From the NCBI RefSeq assembly GCF_006443095.1, contig NZ_VFWZ01000005.1, forward strand, positions 248,001 through 312,000: DNA of 64,000 bases. Reading direction: 5' to 3'. A program made the position numbers and the translations under genes. The notes beneath the pieces are model-generated. The model was not told the DNA's origin, searched no databases, and worked only from the letters and a program-made list of their open reading frames with translations. The stretch is from Aquimarina algicola (GTDB lineage Bacteria > Bacteroidota > Bacteroidia > Flavobacteriales > Flavobacteriaceae). Shown one piece after another: positions 17,352-26,675 of the stretch; within the stretch, counting starts at the first letter, position 1; each line of letters opens with the position of its first letter.

Positions 17352-18341
17352 TTACGTACTTTTCTTTTTTATCATACAAGCTTCTATAGCACCAGAGAAT
17401 AATTCTTTTAGCGTTATGCCATATGCGATAGCTTGTTGAGGTAAGATGCTTGCCTCACTGAGTCCTGGTGTAGTATTCATTTCAATAAAATGTGGTTCTC
17501 CATTATGAAAAATATATTCACTTCTAGAAAAACCTTTCATTTTAAGAGTTTTATACACTTTTAATGCTAAATTTTCAACTTTTTCAGTATCTTTTTTAGA
17601 AAGTCGAGCAGGAGTTATTTCTTGTGATTTCCCTTCATACTTAGCTTCATAATCAAAAAAATCATTCTCAGAAACGATCTCAGTTATAGGTAAAACAATG
17701 TCTTTTCCATTGTGCTGAATAACCCCAACAGACACTTCTGTACCACTTAAAAAAGATTCGATAATGATTTCGTCATCTTCTTTATAAGCATGTTCTATGG
17801 CAGGTAGAAGCTCTTCTTCTTGATTAACTTTGGAAACACCATAACTGCTTCCGGCTTTATTTGCTTTTACAAAACAAGGCAACCCTACGGTATCGATAAT
17901 AGCTTTATTATTTATCACATCACCTTTGTTCAAAAAGTAATTGGTAGCAGTAGGAATCCCATAAGGTTTTAATGTACTAATACAATCACGTTTGTTAAAA
18001 GTAAGTGTAGCCTGATAAAAATCACAAGCTGTTTGCGGAATATCAACAAGTTCAAAATATGCTTGTAATAACCCATCTTCTCCAGGTGTACCATGAATGG
18101 TATTGAATGCTGCATCAAAAATAATTTTGTTTCCGTTTATTGTTAACGAAAAATCATTTTTATCTATACTGTGTTTTTTTTCTGAATTATCTATATGAAA
18201 CCAGCGATTATCTGTGATATGTACGAGATAAGGAGTGTAAAATTCTCTATCTAAATGTTTGTATACTACATTTCCACTTTGAATGGAAATATCAAATTCA
18301 CTAGAATATCCTCCCACAAGGACAGCGATATTTTTTTTCAT
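17352..18341 (-). CDS. ddl: D-alanine--D-alanine ligase
   Basis: Joins two D-alanines for peptidoglycan precursors, using ATP. The ATP-grasp features are present: IHGTPGEDGLLQAYFEL, KANKAGSSYGVSKV, IIESFLSGTEVSVGV and the metal-binding EMNTTPGLSE. The length of 329 residues is normal. The gene is divergent from the PASTA-domain gene with a 174-base AT-rich gap that must hold both promoters; TATTTTTG-type and TATATTTG-type -7 boxes can be seen there but without clear -33 partners. Confidence 0.96.
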   Translation of the reverse strand: MKKNIAVLVGGYSSEFDISIQSGNVVYKHLDREFYTPYLVHITDNRWFHIDNSEKKHSIDKNDFSLTINGNKIIFDAAFNTIHGTPGEDGLLQAYFELVDIPQTACDFYQATLTFNKRDCISTLKPYGIPTATNYFLNKGDVINNKAIIDTVGLPCFVKANKAGSSYGVSKVNQEEELLPAIEHAYKEDDEIIIESFLSGTEVSVGVIQHNGKDIVLPITEIVSENDFFDYEAKYEGKSQEITPARLSKKDTEKVENLALKVYKTLKMKGFSRSEYIFHNGEPHFIEMNTTPGLSEASILPQQAIAYGITLKELFSGAIEACMIKKKST

Positions 18342-18515
18342 TTTTAGTAAGATTTTACAAACAAAAATATCATTTATCTAATAAGAAAAGCGTAAAACTT
18401 TCCGTTTTTATATATTTGTTCAAATTATAAGCATAATTAGATAAGTATGTAGTTGTATTTATAAAAAATAATCAAAATGCAAAACGTTATCTTGTCATTA
18501 AACAACAATATATAA

Positions 18516-19100
18516 ATGAAATTCTTTAAGGATCTTTTCAGGTTTATTTATAGTAAAATATTCTTGATCCAACTGGTTATAGCAATTGCGATGGTTGTTA
18601 TTTTATCATATGTAACACTACAGTGGCTTGAGAGTACTACTAATCATGATCAAAGAATAGTCGTACCTAGTCTAAGTAAGAAAAACTTAGACGAAGTAGC
18701 ACAAATACTTGAAGAAAAAAAATTAAGATACGAGATACAGGACTCTGCAAGTTTTAACCCTGACTATCCTAAATTTTCGGTTATAGAGCAAAATCCTCTG
18801 GCTGGTAGTGAAGTAAAAGAAAACCGTAAGATCTATGTTACTCTTAATCCATCGGGGTATCGTAAGGTCGAAGTTCCTAATGTAGTACAAAAAACAAGAA
18901 GACAAGCAGAGCCTAAATTAATAGCACTTGGTTTTAAGATTGGAAAAATTACCTATCAACCTAATATTGCAAAAGATATGGTGCTAGAAATTTGGCATAA
19001 AGGCAAAAAACTAAAACCCGGTACCAAAATCATGAAAACTTCTGCTATTGATTTGGTATTAGGAGATGGAGAAGGAAATACAATAAACCTTTCTAACTAA
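18516..19100 (+). CDS. Membrane-anchored PASTA-domain protein
   Basis: A 194-residue protein with a short cytoplasmic N-terminus, one membrane segment (FLIQLVIAIAMVVILSYVTL, about residues 17-36) and two PASTA domains outside: VVPSLSKKNLDEVAQILEE with a second starting VEVPNVVQKTRRQAE. PASTA domains bind peptidoglycan or muropeptides. Unlike Gram-positive relatives there is no kinase or transpeptidase domain. Its place between ddl and rluD fits a cell-envelope role. The rluD gene follows after 5 bases. Confidence 0.88.
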   Translation: MKFFKDLFRFIYSKIFLIQLVIAIAMVVILSYVTLQWLESTTNHDQRIVVPSLSKKNLDEVAQILEEKKLRYEIQDSASFNPDYPKFSVIEQNPLAGSEVKENRKIYVTLNPSGYRKVEVPNVVQKTRRQAEPKLIALGFKIGKITYQPNIAKDMVLEIWHKGKKLKPGTKIMKTSAIDLVLGDGEGNTINLSN

Positions 19101-19105
19101 TTTTT

Positions 19106-20149
19106 TTGGAAGATCATTTAAATACAAACGATTTTGATGCAAACGAAGATGATCTATATGAGCATTATCGTTTTGTCGCTGGTGCAGGTCAAGTTCCATT
19201 GCGAGTAGATAAATTTTTGATGAATTTTGTAGAAAATGCTACACGAAATAAGATACAACAAGCTGCAAAAGCAGGTAGTGTATTCGTAAATGACGTAGCA
19301 GTAAAATCAAATCATAAAGTCAAACCTAATGATGTTGTAAAAGTTTTATTTTCTCATCCACCTTACGAAAATTTACTAACGCCAGAAAATATACCACTCG
19401 ATATAGTGTATGAAGACGATGTTTTGCTAGTTGTTAATAAACCCGCAGGAATGGTTGTACACCCCGGTCATGGTAATTATTCGGGAACACTTATCAATGC
19501 TTTGATTTATCATTTTGACAATTTGCCTAATAATAGTAGTGATCGTCCGGGCCTTGTGCATCGAATAGATAAGGATACTAGTGGGCTTTTGGTTATAGCA
19601 AAAACAGAAGAAGCTATGACACATTTGGCAAAGCAATTTTTTGATAAAACAAGTGAAAGGGAATATTTGGCTATTGTATGGGGGAATATTGAAGAAGATG
19701 AAGGTACTATTGAAGGAAATATAGGTCGACATCCTAAAAATAGATTACAAAATACAGTTTTTGAGGGTGATGAAGAGTTTAAAGGAAAACCAGCTGTTAC
19801 TCATTATAAAGTTATTGAACGATTAGGATATGTAACTCTTGTATCGTGTAAATTAGAAACAGGTAGAACACATCAAATCAGAGTACATATGAAATATGTG
19901 GGTCACACGTTGTTTAACGATGAAAGATATGGCGGTGAAAAAATCTTGAAAGGAACAACTTTTACCAAATACAAACAATTTGTAGAAAACTGTTTCAAAA
20001 TATTACCTAGACAAGCTTTGCATGCCCGTACTCTTGGGTTTGAACACCCGATTACAAAACAACAAATGCACTTTGAAAGTACAATACCTGAGGATATGCA
20101 ACAGTGTATTGAACGTTGGAGAAATTATACCAAAAATCAATTATTATAA
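19106..20149 (+). CDS. rluD: RluA/RluD-family 23S rRNA pseudouridine synthase
   Basis: Isomerises uridines in 23S rRNA. An S4 RNA-binding domain (about residues 28-85, LRVDKFLMNFVENATRNKIQQ) precedes the synthase domain, whose catalytic Asp is in HRIDKDTSGLL. GRTHQIRVHMKYVGH follows. The length of 347 residues is normal. The start is a TTG at 19106: the frame is closed by a stop at 19094 and no ATG lies upstream of conserved sequence. It is 5 bases after the PASTA gene and so is cotranscribed. RluD is the likeliest member, but RluA or RluC cannot be excluded. Confidence 0.93.
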   Translation: MEDHLNTNDFDANEDDLYEHYRFVAGAGQVPLRVDKFLMNFVENATRNKIQQAAKAGSVFVNDVAVKSNHKVKPNDVVKVLFSHPPYENLLTPENIPLDIVYEDDVLLVVNKPAGMVVHPGHGNYSGTLINALIYHFDNLPNNSSDRPGLVHRIDKDTSGLLVIAKTEEAMTHLAKQFFDKTSEREYLAIVWGNIEEDEGTIEGNIGRHPKNRLQNTVFEGDEEFKGKPAVTHYKVIERLGYVTLVSCKLETGRTHQIRVHMKYVGHTLFNDERYGGEKILKGTTFTKYKQFVENCFKILPRQALHARTLGFEHPITKQQMHFESTIPEDMQQCIERWRNYTKNQLL

Positions 20150-20274
20150 AGCCGTAATTTTTATATTATTAAGATATTTCTATTCCATTAAATAAAGGTT
20201 ACTAAAAACTTTATTCTGAAATAAATAGGGATTACTAATTAAATAATCTTACCTTCGTGTTTTAATATTTAATA

Positions 20275-20466
20275 ATGAATAAAGGAACAGTAAAATTTTT
20301 TAATGACTCCAAAGGATTTGGATTCATAACAGAAGAAGGAACAAACAAAGATCATTTTGTACACATTTCAGGGCTTATCGATGAAATTCGTGAAGGAGAT
20401 GAGGTAGAGTTTGACCTGAAAGAAGGTAAAAAAGGAATGAACGCGGTAAACGTGAAAGTATTATAA
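20275..20466 (+). CDS. Cold-shock domain protein
   Basis: A 63-residue single cold-shock domain. The RNA-binding motifs are SKGFGFI (RNP1) and HFVHISGL (RNP2), and it starts MNKGTVKFFNDSKGFGF. Such proteins bind single-stranded RNA and act as RNA chaperones. It is monocistronic with a strong terminator 20 bases after the stop. A box TACCTTCG about 25 bases upstream of the ATG is one base off the TAnnTTTG -7 consensus. Confidence 0.93.
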   Translation: MNKGTVKFFNDSKGFGFITEEGTNKDHFVHISGLIDEIREGDEVEFDLKEGKKGMNAVNVKVL

Positions 20467-20486
20467 ATACATCTTATTTTTTACAC

Positions 20487-20516
20487 AGCCTGTCTATATT
20501 AGACAGGCTTTTTTTA
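20487..20516 (+). terminator. Intrinsic terminator after the cold-shock gene
   Basis: AGCCTGTCTA / TAGACAGGCT around the loop TAT is followed by seven T. Confidence 0.88.
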
Positions 20517-20557
20517 TGCAAAAAATTATATTTTTTAAAAAAGAGTAAATAGTACTC

Positions 20558-21931
20558 TTAAAAAAATCTATTTATAGCGACTAATAATTTATTAGCACGT
20601 TTTAATTTGAGTAGTTTTATATACTTATAGGTTCGGTTTAAATATTTTGTTACTTTTTCATTATTATCATATTTCTTTCTTGCTCTGTATAAATCTAAAG
20701 CAATTTGTAGGTCATTTGAGGTGAATTCTACACCTGTATAAGATTGAAGAATCTGAAGATACATAAAACCAAACTCTAGAGTAGGCTCAATCATTGTACC
20801 TTCTCCAAAATCATTCCAGGTAATGATTTGTATAAAGTCTGATTGTTCATGATGTGTATAATTTAATGTTTCTACAAAAGTATTTCCATTGTCGGTATTG
20901 ATTTCCCATTCATTGATACCTTCTGTCCAACCTCCTTCTTGATAAAAACTTTTGAATCCCGGGTAAGAAGAACCTACAGTAATTTTATTTTGTAAAAGAT
21001 TAGTGCCGTAATAATGTTCATGAGCTAACAGATGATCCTTATCTACCCACAAAAACTCTCCAGAGGCATTCAGTCCAACACGATCACTAGCAGCCCACAA
21101 AGTCAAAAAGTCAGGTTTATTTTCAGGAGGTAAAATACTAAATATTTGATCCCATTGCGATTCTTCTGTGAGATAATGAGGGCCAAATACAAACAGCATA
21201 TTTTTATCATTAAACTTCATGTAATTGGGGCTAGAAAAATATTGTTCGTTGATATATTCAAAATCTTCTTGGGCAGCTTCAATTGTTCTTGAAGAAAGTG
21301 ATTGTGCTACAGCATGTGCTGCGGCTCTATCTTCATACATGATAGAAAATGTTAATCCTAGATCCTCGAGAGTGTGAATAAATGTTTCTGTAGACTTTTT
21401 GATCATTCCATAATCATAAAGATCTTTACTACCATACCAGTCAAATATTACTCCGTCGATTCCAGATAATTTCATTAATAATAAATGGTATTCATGAAGA
21501 TCTGGATCATTTGAAGAGTATGGTCCTATCGTCGGGTAATAATAAGAAGCTATTTGCCTTTTTCCTTCATTATCAATAATTTCAGGATTTTGAGAATTCA
21601 TTGTCCAATGTTGACCCCAGTAGCCATCAAAAGACTTATTTTGAAACCATGGCATGTAGTGAACATAGACTTTTTTAGGGTTTTCTTTTGTAATATCCAT
21701 ATGAGAAATATCAGTAAAAAAACCTTTTTTTTCATTAGATATTAATTCCCACTCTTCATCAAGTAATTCTGATAATTCCTCGTCTGTGTAAGTTGTGTCT
21801 TGAACAATATATTTTTCAAATTGTTCTGAAGTTTCTCTTGTATCGGGCAAAACTAATTCTTCCCTCTCACATGAAAACAGGAAAGAAATAATCGCGACGA
21901 TAAAAATAATCGGGACTTTGTTCTGTAGCAT
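20558..21931 (-). CDS. Glycoside hydrolase family 71/99-like lipoprotein
   Basis: A 457-residue exported protein. The start at 21931 gives a lipoprotein signal (MLQNKVPIIFIVAIISFLFSC) followed by EREE. The catalytic-type domain contains VYVHYMPWFQNKSFDGYWGQHW, QIASYYYPTIGPYSSNDP, GIDGVIFDWYG and near the end IITWNDFGEGTMIEP, as in endo-acting GH99/GH71-like TIM barrels. The target could be an alpha-mannan or a similar glycan, but there is no SusC/SusD pair nearby to support a utilisation locus. A longer frame to 22042 adds 37 residues before the signal peptide and is rejected. Confidence 0.82.
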   Translation of the reverse strand: MLQNKVPIIFIVAIISFLFSCEREELVLPDTRETSEQFEKYIVQDTTYTDEELSELLDEEWELISNEKKGFFTDISHMDITKENPKKVYVHYMPWFQNKSFDGYWGQHWTMNSQNPEIIDNEGKRQIASYYYPTIGPYSSNDPDLHEYHLLLMKLSGIDGVIFDWYGSKDLYDYGMIKKSTETFIHTLEDLGLTFSIMYEDRAAAHAVAQSLSSRTIEAAQEDFEYINEQYFSSPNYMKFNDKNMLFVFGPHYLTEESQWDQIFSILPPENKPDFLTLWAASDRVGLNASGEFLWVDKDHLLAHEHYYGTNLLQNKITVGSSYPGFKSFYQEGGWTEGINEWEINTDNGNTFVETLNYTHHEQSDFIQIITWNDFGEGTMIEPTLEFGFMYLQILQSYTGVEFTSNDLQIALDLYRARKKYDNNEKVTKYLNRTYKYIKLLKLKRANKLLVAINRFF

Positions 21932-22282
21932 TTCGTCAAAAAAATTAAGTTGGTTATTATCAATAATTGATTGAGAATGCCAATAAACAAGAGAATTTGT
22001 GCACAAAGAGAATGTTGCAAAATAAAATGAAACAACATCCACACATTTTGACGAAAATTGAGGGGAATCCCTCGATGTGCTACGTTATTGATGTTAAAAA
22101 TATATAAAAACTTTAGTATAAGAAAGTTTTTTTGAGATTTCTTTAACATTTGTTGGAAAGAACAAGTATAATACTAATGTCGATATATAGGGATAACTGA
22201 TGCTTCAATAGATAAGAAATACAGATATAGATTTTAATTATCCATATGCTATTGTATTTTTGAAGAACAAAAAGTAATTAAT
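21932..22282. other. Intergenic region between divergent GH71/99-like gene and yaaA
   Basis: About 350 AT-rich bases with no gene. Both promoters must lie here. The only structure noticed is a short inverted repeat GAGGG-GAAT-CCCTC at 22060-22073, which could be an operator; no regulator can be assigned. Confidence 0.5.
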
Positions 22283-23044
22283 ATGAAAATCGTTATATCT
22301 CCAGCTAAATCTTTGGATTTTGATACTACATTACCAACCAAAACATATACTCAACCTTCTTTTTTAAAAGAGGCAGAAAAATTGAACACTGTATTACAAA
22401 AGAAGTCACCAAAAGTGCTTTCTGAATTGATGAGTATAAGTGATAAGCTTGCAGAGCTTAATTGGCAAAGAAATCAAGAATGGAGTTTGCCTTTTACTTC
22501 CGAAAATGCAAGACCTGCTGTTTATGCATTCAATGGAGATGTGTATACAGGATTAGATGCATACTCGATTCCTGAAGAAAAATTAGAAAAACTTCAAACT
22601 ACGCTTAGAATATTATCAGGTTTATATGGGGTTCTAAAACCTCTTGATCTTATGCAACCTTATCGACTGGAAATGGGAACAAAACTCAAGGTTGGACGGA
22701 ATAATAACTTATATGAATTTTGGAAAAAAACAGTTACAAAAGAACTTAATGATGAATTAGGTGATCATGAACTTTTTATCAATCTTGCCAGTAATGAGTA
22801 TTTTAACGCCGTCGATGCAAAAGCATTAAAAGTTCCGGTGATTACACCTCAGTTCAAAGATTGGAAAGGAGACAAATTAAAAGTGATTAGTTTTTATGCA
22901 AAAAAAGCTAGAGGAATGATGGTTCGCTACATTATAGATACAAATGCTAAAACAATAGATGATCTAAAAGGTTTTGATTATGAAGGATATGGTTTTAGTG
23001 AAGAATTTACAACAAAATCAAATGAATTGGTTTTTGTGAGATAA
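22283..23044 (+). CDS. yaaA: YaaA-family peroxide stress protein
   Basis: A 253-residue cytoplasmic protein that starts with the hallmark [14 protein letters not shown] and contains [34 protein letters not shown] and [10 protein letters not shown]. The family binds DNA and lowers the free iron pool under peroxide stress in E. coli. The length is normal. Monocistronic, with an intrinsic terminator directly after it. Confidence 0.95.
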   Translation: MKIVISPAKSLDFDTTLPTKTYTQPSFLKEAEKLNTVLQKKSPKVLSELMSISDKLAELNWQRNQEWSLPFTSENARPAVYAFNGDVYTGLDAYSIPEEKLEKLQTTLRILSGLYGVLKPLDLMQPYRLEMGTKLKVGRNNNLYEFWKKTVTKELNDELGDHELFINLASNEYFNAVDAKALKVPVITPQFKDWKGDKLKVISFYAKKARGMMVRYIIDTNAKTIDDLKGFDYEGYGFSEEFTTKSNELVFVR

Positions 23045-23065
23045 ATTAAACAGTAAATAATAATA

Positions 23066-23096
23066 AAAATCCTGCTTTCATAGCAGGATTTTTTAT
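23066..23096 (+). terminator. Intrinsic terminator after yaaA
   Basis: AAAATCCTGCT / AGCAGGATTTT around the loop TTCAT, then further T. Confidence 0.88.
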
Positions 23097-23439
23097 TTGA
23101 TAACAATTTAGTCGATCGACTAAAAAGGTGATCGTTATATGTAAATATTTGCATATATTAATATTTGTAATTATTTTCGTAAAAAATTAACACAAAAAAT
23201 ATCTAATCAATAGTTAATACAAGATTTTTAAATGTTTTTATGAAGGTAGCCTTTTGAAATTAGAATTCATAATCTGATACCAATTTATATCACAAATAAA
23301 AATGCTTAATTATGGGAGTAAGAAAAAACTGTAATATTTGTTATTTTTAATTTGTAAATAGTTAAATTACTAATAAAGAAATCAGTAAACTCATCATCTT
23401 AGTTGTCTCCAAGATTACTATTTATAATAAGATCAAAAA
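23097..23439. other. AT-rich intergenic region upstream of the TRAP operon
   Basis: About 340 bases without a supportable gene on either strand; every ATG reads into a stop within a few codons. It should hold the promoter for dctQ-dctM-dctP. Several TTTG and TAATTTG words are present but none at standard spacing. Confidence 0.5.
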
Positions 23440-23940
23440 ATGCAAAAAATAATTAGATTTTTAGATTGGCTAAGTGAAAAAGCAGGAGCCTTTGTGAGTT
23501 GGATTTCAGTTTTATTAGCTATTATTATAGGTATAGATGTTGTTGTGAGGCACATATTCAAGTTTACTTATGTTTGGATGATTGAGCTGGAGGTATATTT
23601 GTTTGGGATGTTATTTTTACTAGCATCTGGGTATACATTCAAATATGAAAAACATGTTAGAGTAGATGTTTTTTACACAAAACTCTCAGAAAAAGGAAAA
23701 GCTTGGGTGAATTTTTTAGGAGGTATATGTTTATTAATACCCTGGTGTTACGTTGTTATTGTATCTTCTTGGTACTACGGTTTAGCGTCATTTATGATAA
23801 AAGAGAGTTCTCCACAACCGGGAGGCTTGCCGGCTTTATATGTGCTTAAATTTTGTGTTACATTAGGATTTACTCTTTTACTTCTACAGGGAGTATCCCA
23901 TATTTTGAAATCTTTACAAACTATTATTACCAAAAAATAA
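23440..23940 (+). CDS. dctQ: TRAP transporter small permease subunit
   Basis: A 166-residue membrane protein with four predicted helices, in the DctQ pattern: GAFVSWISVLLAIIIGIDVVVRHIF, then WMIELEVYLFGMLFLLASGYTFKYEKHVRVDVFY, a third helix at GICLLIPWCYVVIV, and a last helix after SSPQPGGLPALYVLK. Together with DctM it forms the sodium-driven membrane part of a TRAP uptake system. The dctM ATG follows two bases after the stop. TRAP systems are not common in this group of bacteria. Confidence 0.93.
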   Translation: MQKIIRFLDWLSEKAGAFVSWISVLLAIIIGIDVVVRHIFKFTYVWMIELEVYLFGMLFLLASGYTFKYEKHVRVDVFYTKLSEKGKAWVNFLGGICLLIPWCYVVIVSSWYYGLASFMIKESSPQPGGLPALYVLKFCVTLGFTLLLLQGVSHILKSLQTIITKK

Positions 23941-23942
23941 GA

Positions 23943-25289
23943 ATGGAATATCTAGCTATTATATTATTTGTTATCATATTTATTCTCATTCTTAGAGGAT
24001 ACCCTGTGGCTTTTACATTAGGAGGTATTTCAGTAGCTTTTGCTTTTGGAGTATCTATTTTCGCCCCTGAGCAGTTTCAGATGTCTACATTTTATTTGCT
24101 TCCATCAAGAATTATGGGAGTTGTAAATAATTATGTGCTGATGGCTGTTCCTTTATTTATTTTTATGGGGATTATGCTCGAAAAATCAGGTTTAGCCCAA
24201 GATCTGCTAGAGACAATGGCAATGATGTTTGGTAGAGTAAGAGGAGGGCTTGCTATTTCAGTCGTTATTGTAGGGGCATTACTGGCTGCTTCAACTGGGA
24301 TAGTAGGGGCAACTGTAGTAACTATGGGGTTGATAAGCCTTCCTACCATGTTAAAAAGAGGATATAAAACAGAACTGGCAACCGGGGTTATTGCTTCTTC
24401 GGGAACTTTAGGACAAATTATACCACCTTCTATTGTGTTGGTTTTATTGGCAGACACTATAAATAGTTCTTCTCGTGGATCTGCATCAGTAGATGTAGGT
24501 GCTTTATTTTCTGCGGCATTATTACCGGGGCTTATTTTAGTTGGTTTATATATTGTTTATATTCTTATCAAATCATCGATTCATAAAGATGATGCCCCAA
24601 GTATTCCTGCAGAAGAAATTGCAGCTTTCAAAGGAGATAATTTTATTTTTAAAATTCTTAAAGTATTATTTCTGCCGGTATTATTGATTTTGTTAGTGCT
24701 GGGGTCAATATTTACAGGATTAGCGTCTCCTACAGAAGCTTCTGCTATTGGTGCTATTGGCGCTACGATACTTACCATAATTCAAAATAAGTTTTCTTTC
24801 CGTATTTTAAAAGATGTAGCGCAAGAGACAACACGGTTAACCACTATGGTGTTTTTTATTTTATTAGGAGCAACTACTTTTACTTTGGTATTTAGAACTC
24901 TGGGAGGAGATTCGTACTTACAAGAATTAATAATATCGTCTAATCTTTCTCCATTAATGTTTCTTCTGCTAGTGATGATCGTAATTTTCATCGCTGGATT
25001 TTTTATAGATTTTATAGAGATTGTATTTATAATAGTTCCTGTAGTAACACCAATTTTTAATGCCTTGGATATGAATATGCTGTGGGTTGGAGTTCTGATT
25101 GCACTTAATTTGCAAACTTCTTTTTTAACTCCACCTTTTGGATTTGCATTGTTTTATTTGAAAGGTGTTGCACCAGAAAATGTAAAAACAAGTCAGATAT
25201 ATCGAGGGATTATTCCATTTATATGTATTCAATTGATTATTGTTGGAATAGTAGTTTTCTTCCCTGAGATAATTTTTATAAGTAAATAG
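23943..25289 (+). CDS. dctM: TRAP transporter large permease subunit
   Basis: A 448-residue protein with about 12 membrane helices and the DctM signatures GYPVAFTLGGISVAFAFG, PLFIFMGIMLEKSGLA, SSGTLGQIIPPSIVLVLLAD and SPTEASAIGAIGA, ending with NLQTSFLTPPFGFALFYLKGVAP. The ATG at 23943 is chosen over an upstream in-frame start inside dctQ because it starts at the first conserved helix. It is the second gene of the TRAP operon. Confidence 0.95.
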   Translation: MEYLAIILFVIIFILILRGYPVAFTLGGISVAFAFGVSIFAPEQFQMSTFYLLPSRIMGVVNNYVLMAVPLFIFMGIMLEKSGLAQDLLETMAMMFGRVRGGLAISVVIVGALLAASTGIVGATVVTMGLISLPTMLKRGYKTELATGVIASSGTLGQIIPPSIVLVLLADTINSSSRGSASVDVGALFSAALLPGLILVGLYIVYILIKSSIHKDDAPSIPAEEIAAFKGDNFIFKILKVLFLPVLLILLVLGSIFTGLASPTEASAIGAIGATILTIIQNKFSFRILKDVAQETTRLTTMVFFILLGATTFTLVFRTLGGDSYLQELIISSNLSPLMFLLLVMIVIFIAGFFIDFIEIVFIIVPVVTPIFNALDMNMLWVGVLIALNLQTSFLTPPFGFALFYLKGVAPENVKTSQIYRGIIPFICIQLIIVGIVVFFPEIIFISK

Positions 25290-25382
25290 AAAAATCTTTT
25301 AGACTGTAGTAAAGAATACATTGAATAGAATTTAAGAAATTAACAAATAAATGTCCAAATGAGTATACATATTTCTAATGTT

Positions 25383-26492
25383 ATGAAAAAAGGAATTAAA
25401 AAAACGATAGGAGTACTTAGTATGCTATTTCTATTTTCATGTTTGGGAGACCCTCCGGCAAGTATGAGTACTACTAGTTATGACACTACAAAACCTGACA
25501 AAGTGTTTTATTGGAAAATGACAACAACTTGGCCTCCTAATTTTCCTGTTGTAGGAGAAGTAGCTGAAAAATATTCAGAATGGGTTGATGAGATGTCAAA
25601 TGGACAAATTAAAATAAAAGTATACGGGGGAGGAGAATTAGTGCCACCATTAGAAGCTTTTGATGCTGTTTCTCAAGGAACAATAGAAATGGGATGTGGA
25701 GCATCATATTACTGGGCAGGAAAAACTCCGGCAGCACAATTTTTTGCGGCAGTACCTTTTGGTATGAATAGTCAGCAGATTACTTCATGGATTGAAGTAG
25801 GAGGGGGGTATGAACTATGGAGAAAAACATATGCTAAATTTAATCTCGTCCCTTTTTTAGGAGGAAATACCGGGGTACAAATGGGAGGATGGTTTAATCG
25901 GGAAATTAACTCAATAGACGATTTTAAAGGACTTAAAATGAGACTTCCGGGGATAGGAGGCAAAGTACTTGAAAAAGCTGGCGGTGCAGCAGTATTGGTT
26001 GCAGGTAGCGAGGTGTATACCAGCCTCGAAAGAGGAGTAATAGATGCGACAGAATGGATTGGGCCTTATCATGACTATAAAATGGGGTTTCATAAAATTG
26101 CCAAATATTATTACACACCGGGATGGCATGAGCCCGGAACTCAATTAGAGTTCTTTATCAATAAAAATTTATACGATGGTCTACCAAAGCATTTGCAAGG
26201 AGTATTAGACGCTGCTTCAAAAAGGGCACAAACATGGGTTCTTGCAGAATTTGACAAGCAAAATGGAATCTATTTGGATAAATTGGTAAACGAAGAGGGA
26301 GTAGAGATCAGAGAATTTTCACAAGAAACACTAGAAGCACTCAGATTACATACAGATGAAGCACTCAAAGAGATGATAGGAGATGACCCATTATCAAAAG
26401 AAGTGTATGAGAGTTATTCTAAATTTCAAAAGAAAATAAGCCCTTGGTCAGAAGTTACTGAAAAAGCATATTACAATAAAATTCAAAAATAA
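25383..26492 (+). CDS. dctP: TRAP substrate-binding lipoprotein, TakP-like (2-oxo acid type)
   Basis: A 369-residue periplasmic binding protein anchored as a lipoprotein (MKKGIKKTIGVLSMLFLFSC then LGDPP). The mature sequence follows the TakP branch of DctP proteins: TTTWPPNFPVVGEVAEKYSE, VYGGGELVPPLEAFDAVSQG, AAVPFGMN, GNTGVQMGGWFNREI, the substrate-binding Arg in LKMRLPGIGGKVL, and DATEWIGPYHDYKMGFHK. Known TakP proteins bind 2-oxo acids such as pyruvate with a metal ion. The gene precedes pyruvate carboxylase by about 180 bases, which fits pyruvate as the cargo. The ATG at 25383 fits the signal peptide better than the one at 25359. Confidence 0.9.
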   Translation: MKKGIKKTIGVLSMLFLFSCLGDPPASMSTTSYDTTKPDKVFYWKMTTTWPPNFPVVGEVAEKYSEWVDEMSNGQIKIKVYGGGELVPPLEAFDAVSQGTIEMGCGASYYWAGKTPAAQFFAAVPFGMNSQQITSWIEVGGGYELWRKTYAKFNLVPFLGGNTGVQMGGWFNREINSIDDFKGLKMRLPGIGGKVLEKAGGAAVLVAGSEVYTSLERGVIDATEWIGPYHDYKMGFHKIAKYYYTPGWHEPGTQLEFFINKNLYDGLPKHLQGVLDAASKRAQTWVLAEFDKQNGIYLDKLVNEEGVEIREFSQETLEALRLHTDEALKEMIGDDPLSKEVYESYSKFQKKISPWSEVTEKAYYNKIQK

Positions 26493-26675
26493 GAGATCAA
26501 AGAATGTCACATTTTACGATAACGATCTTTATAGAAGTATAACATACTGATATTATAAAATATCTATAGATAACTTGAATAAGGTTGTTGATAGATAAAA
26601 TTGCAAAGAAGATTATGAATGTATATCTTCGCAGCGAATGTTCGCTAAATAACTTATTAACTCAAAAAACACAAC

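Noticed and set aside
23853..23942. Upstream start for dctM
   Set aside because: Overlaps dctQ in another frame and adds a sequence with no conserved features before the first helix.
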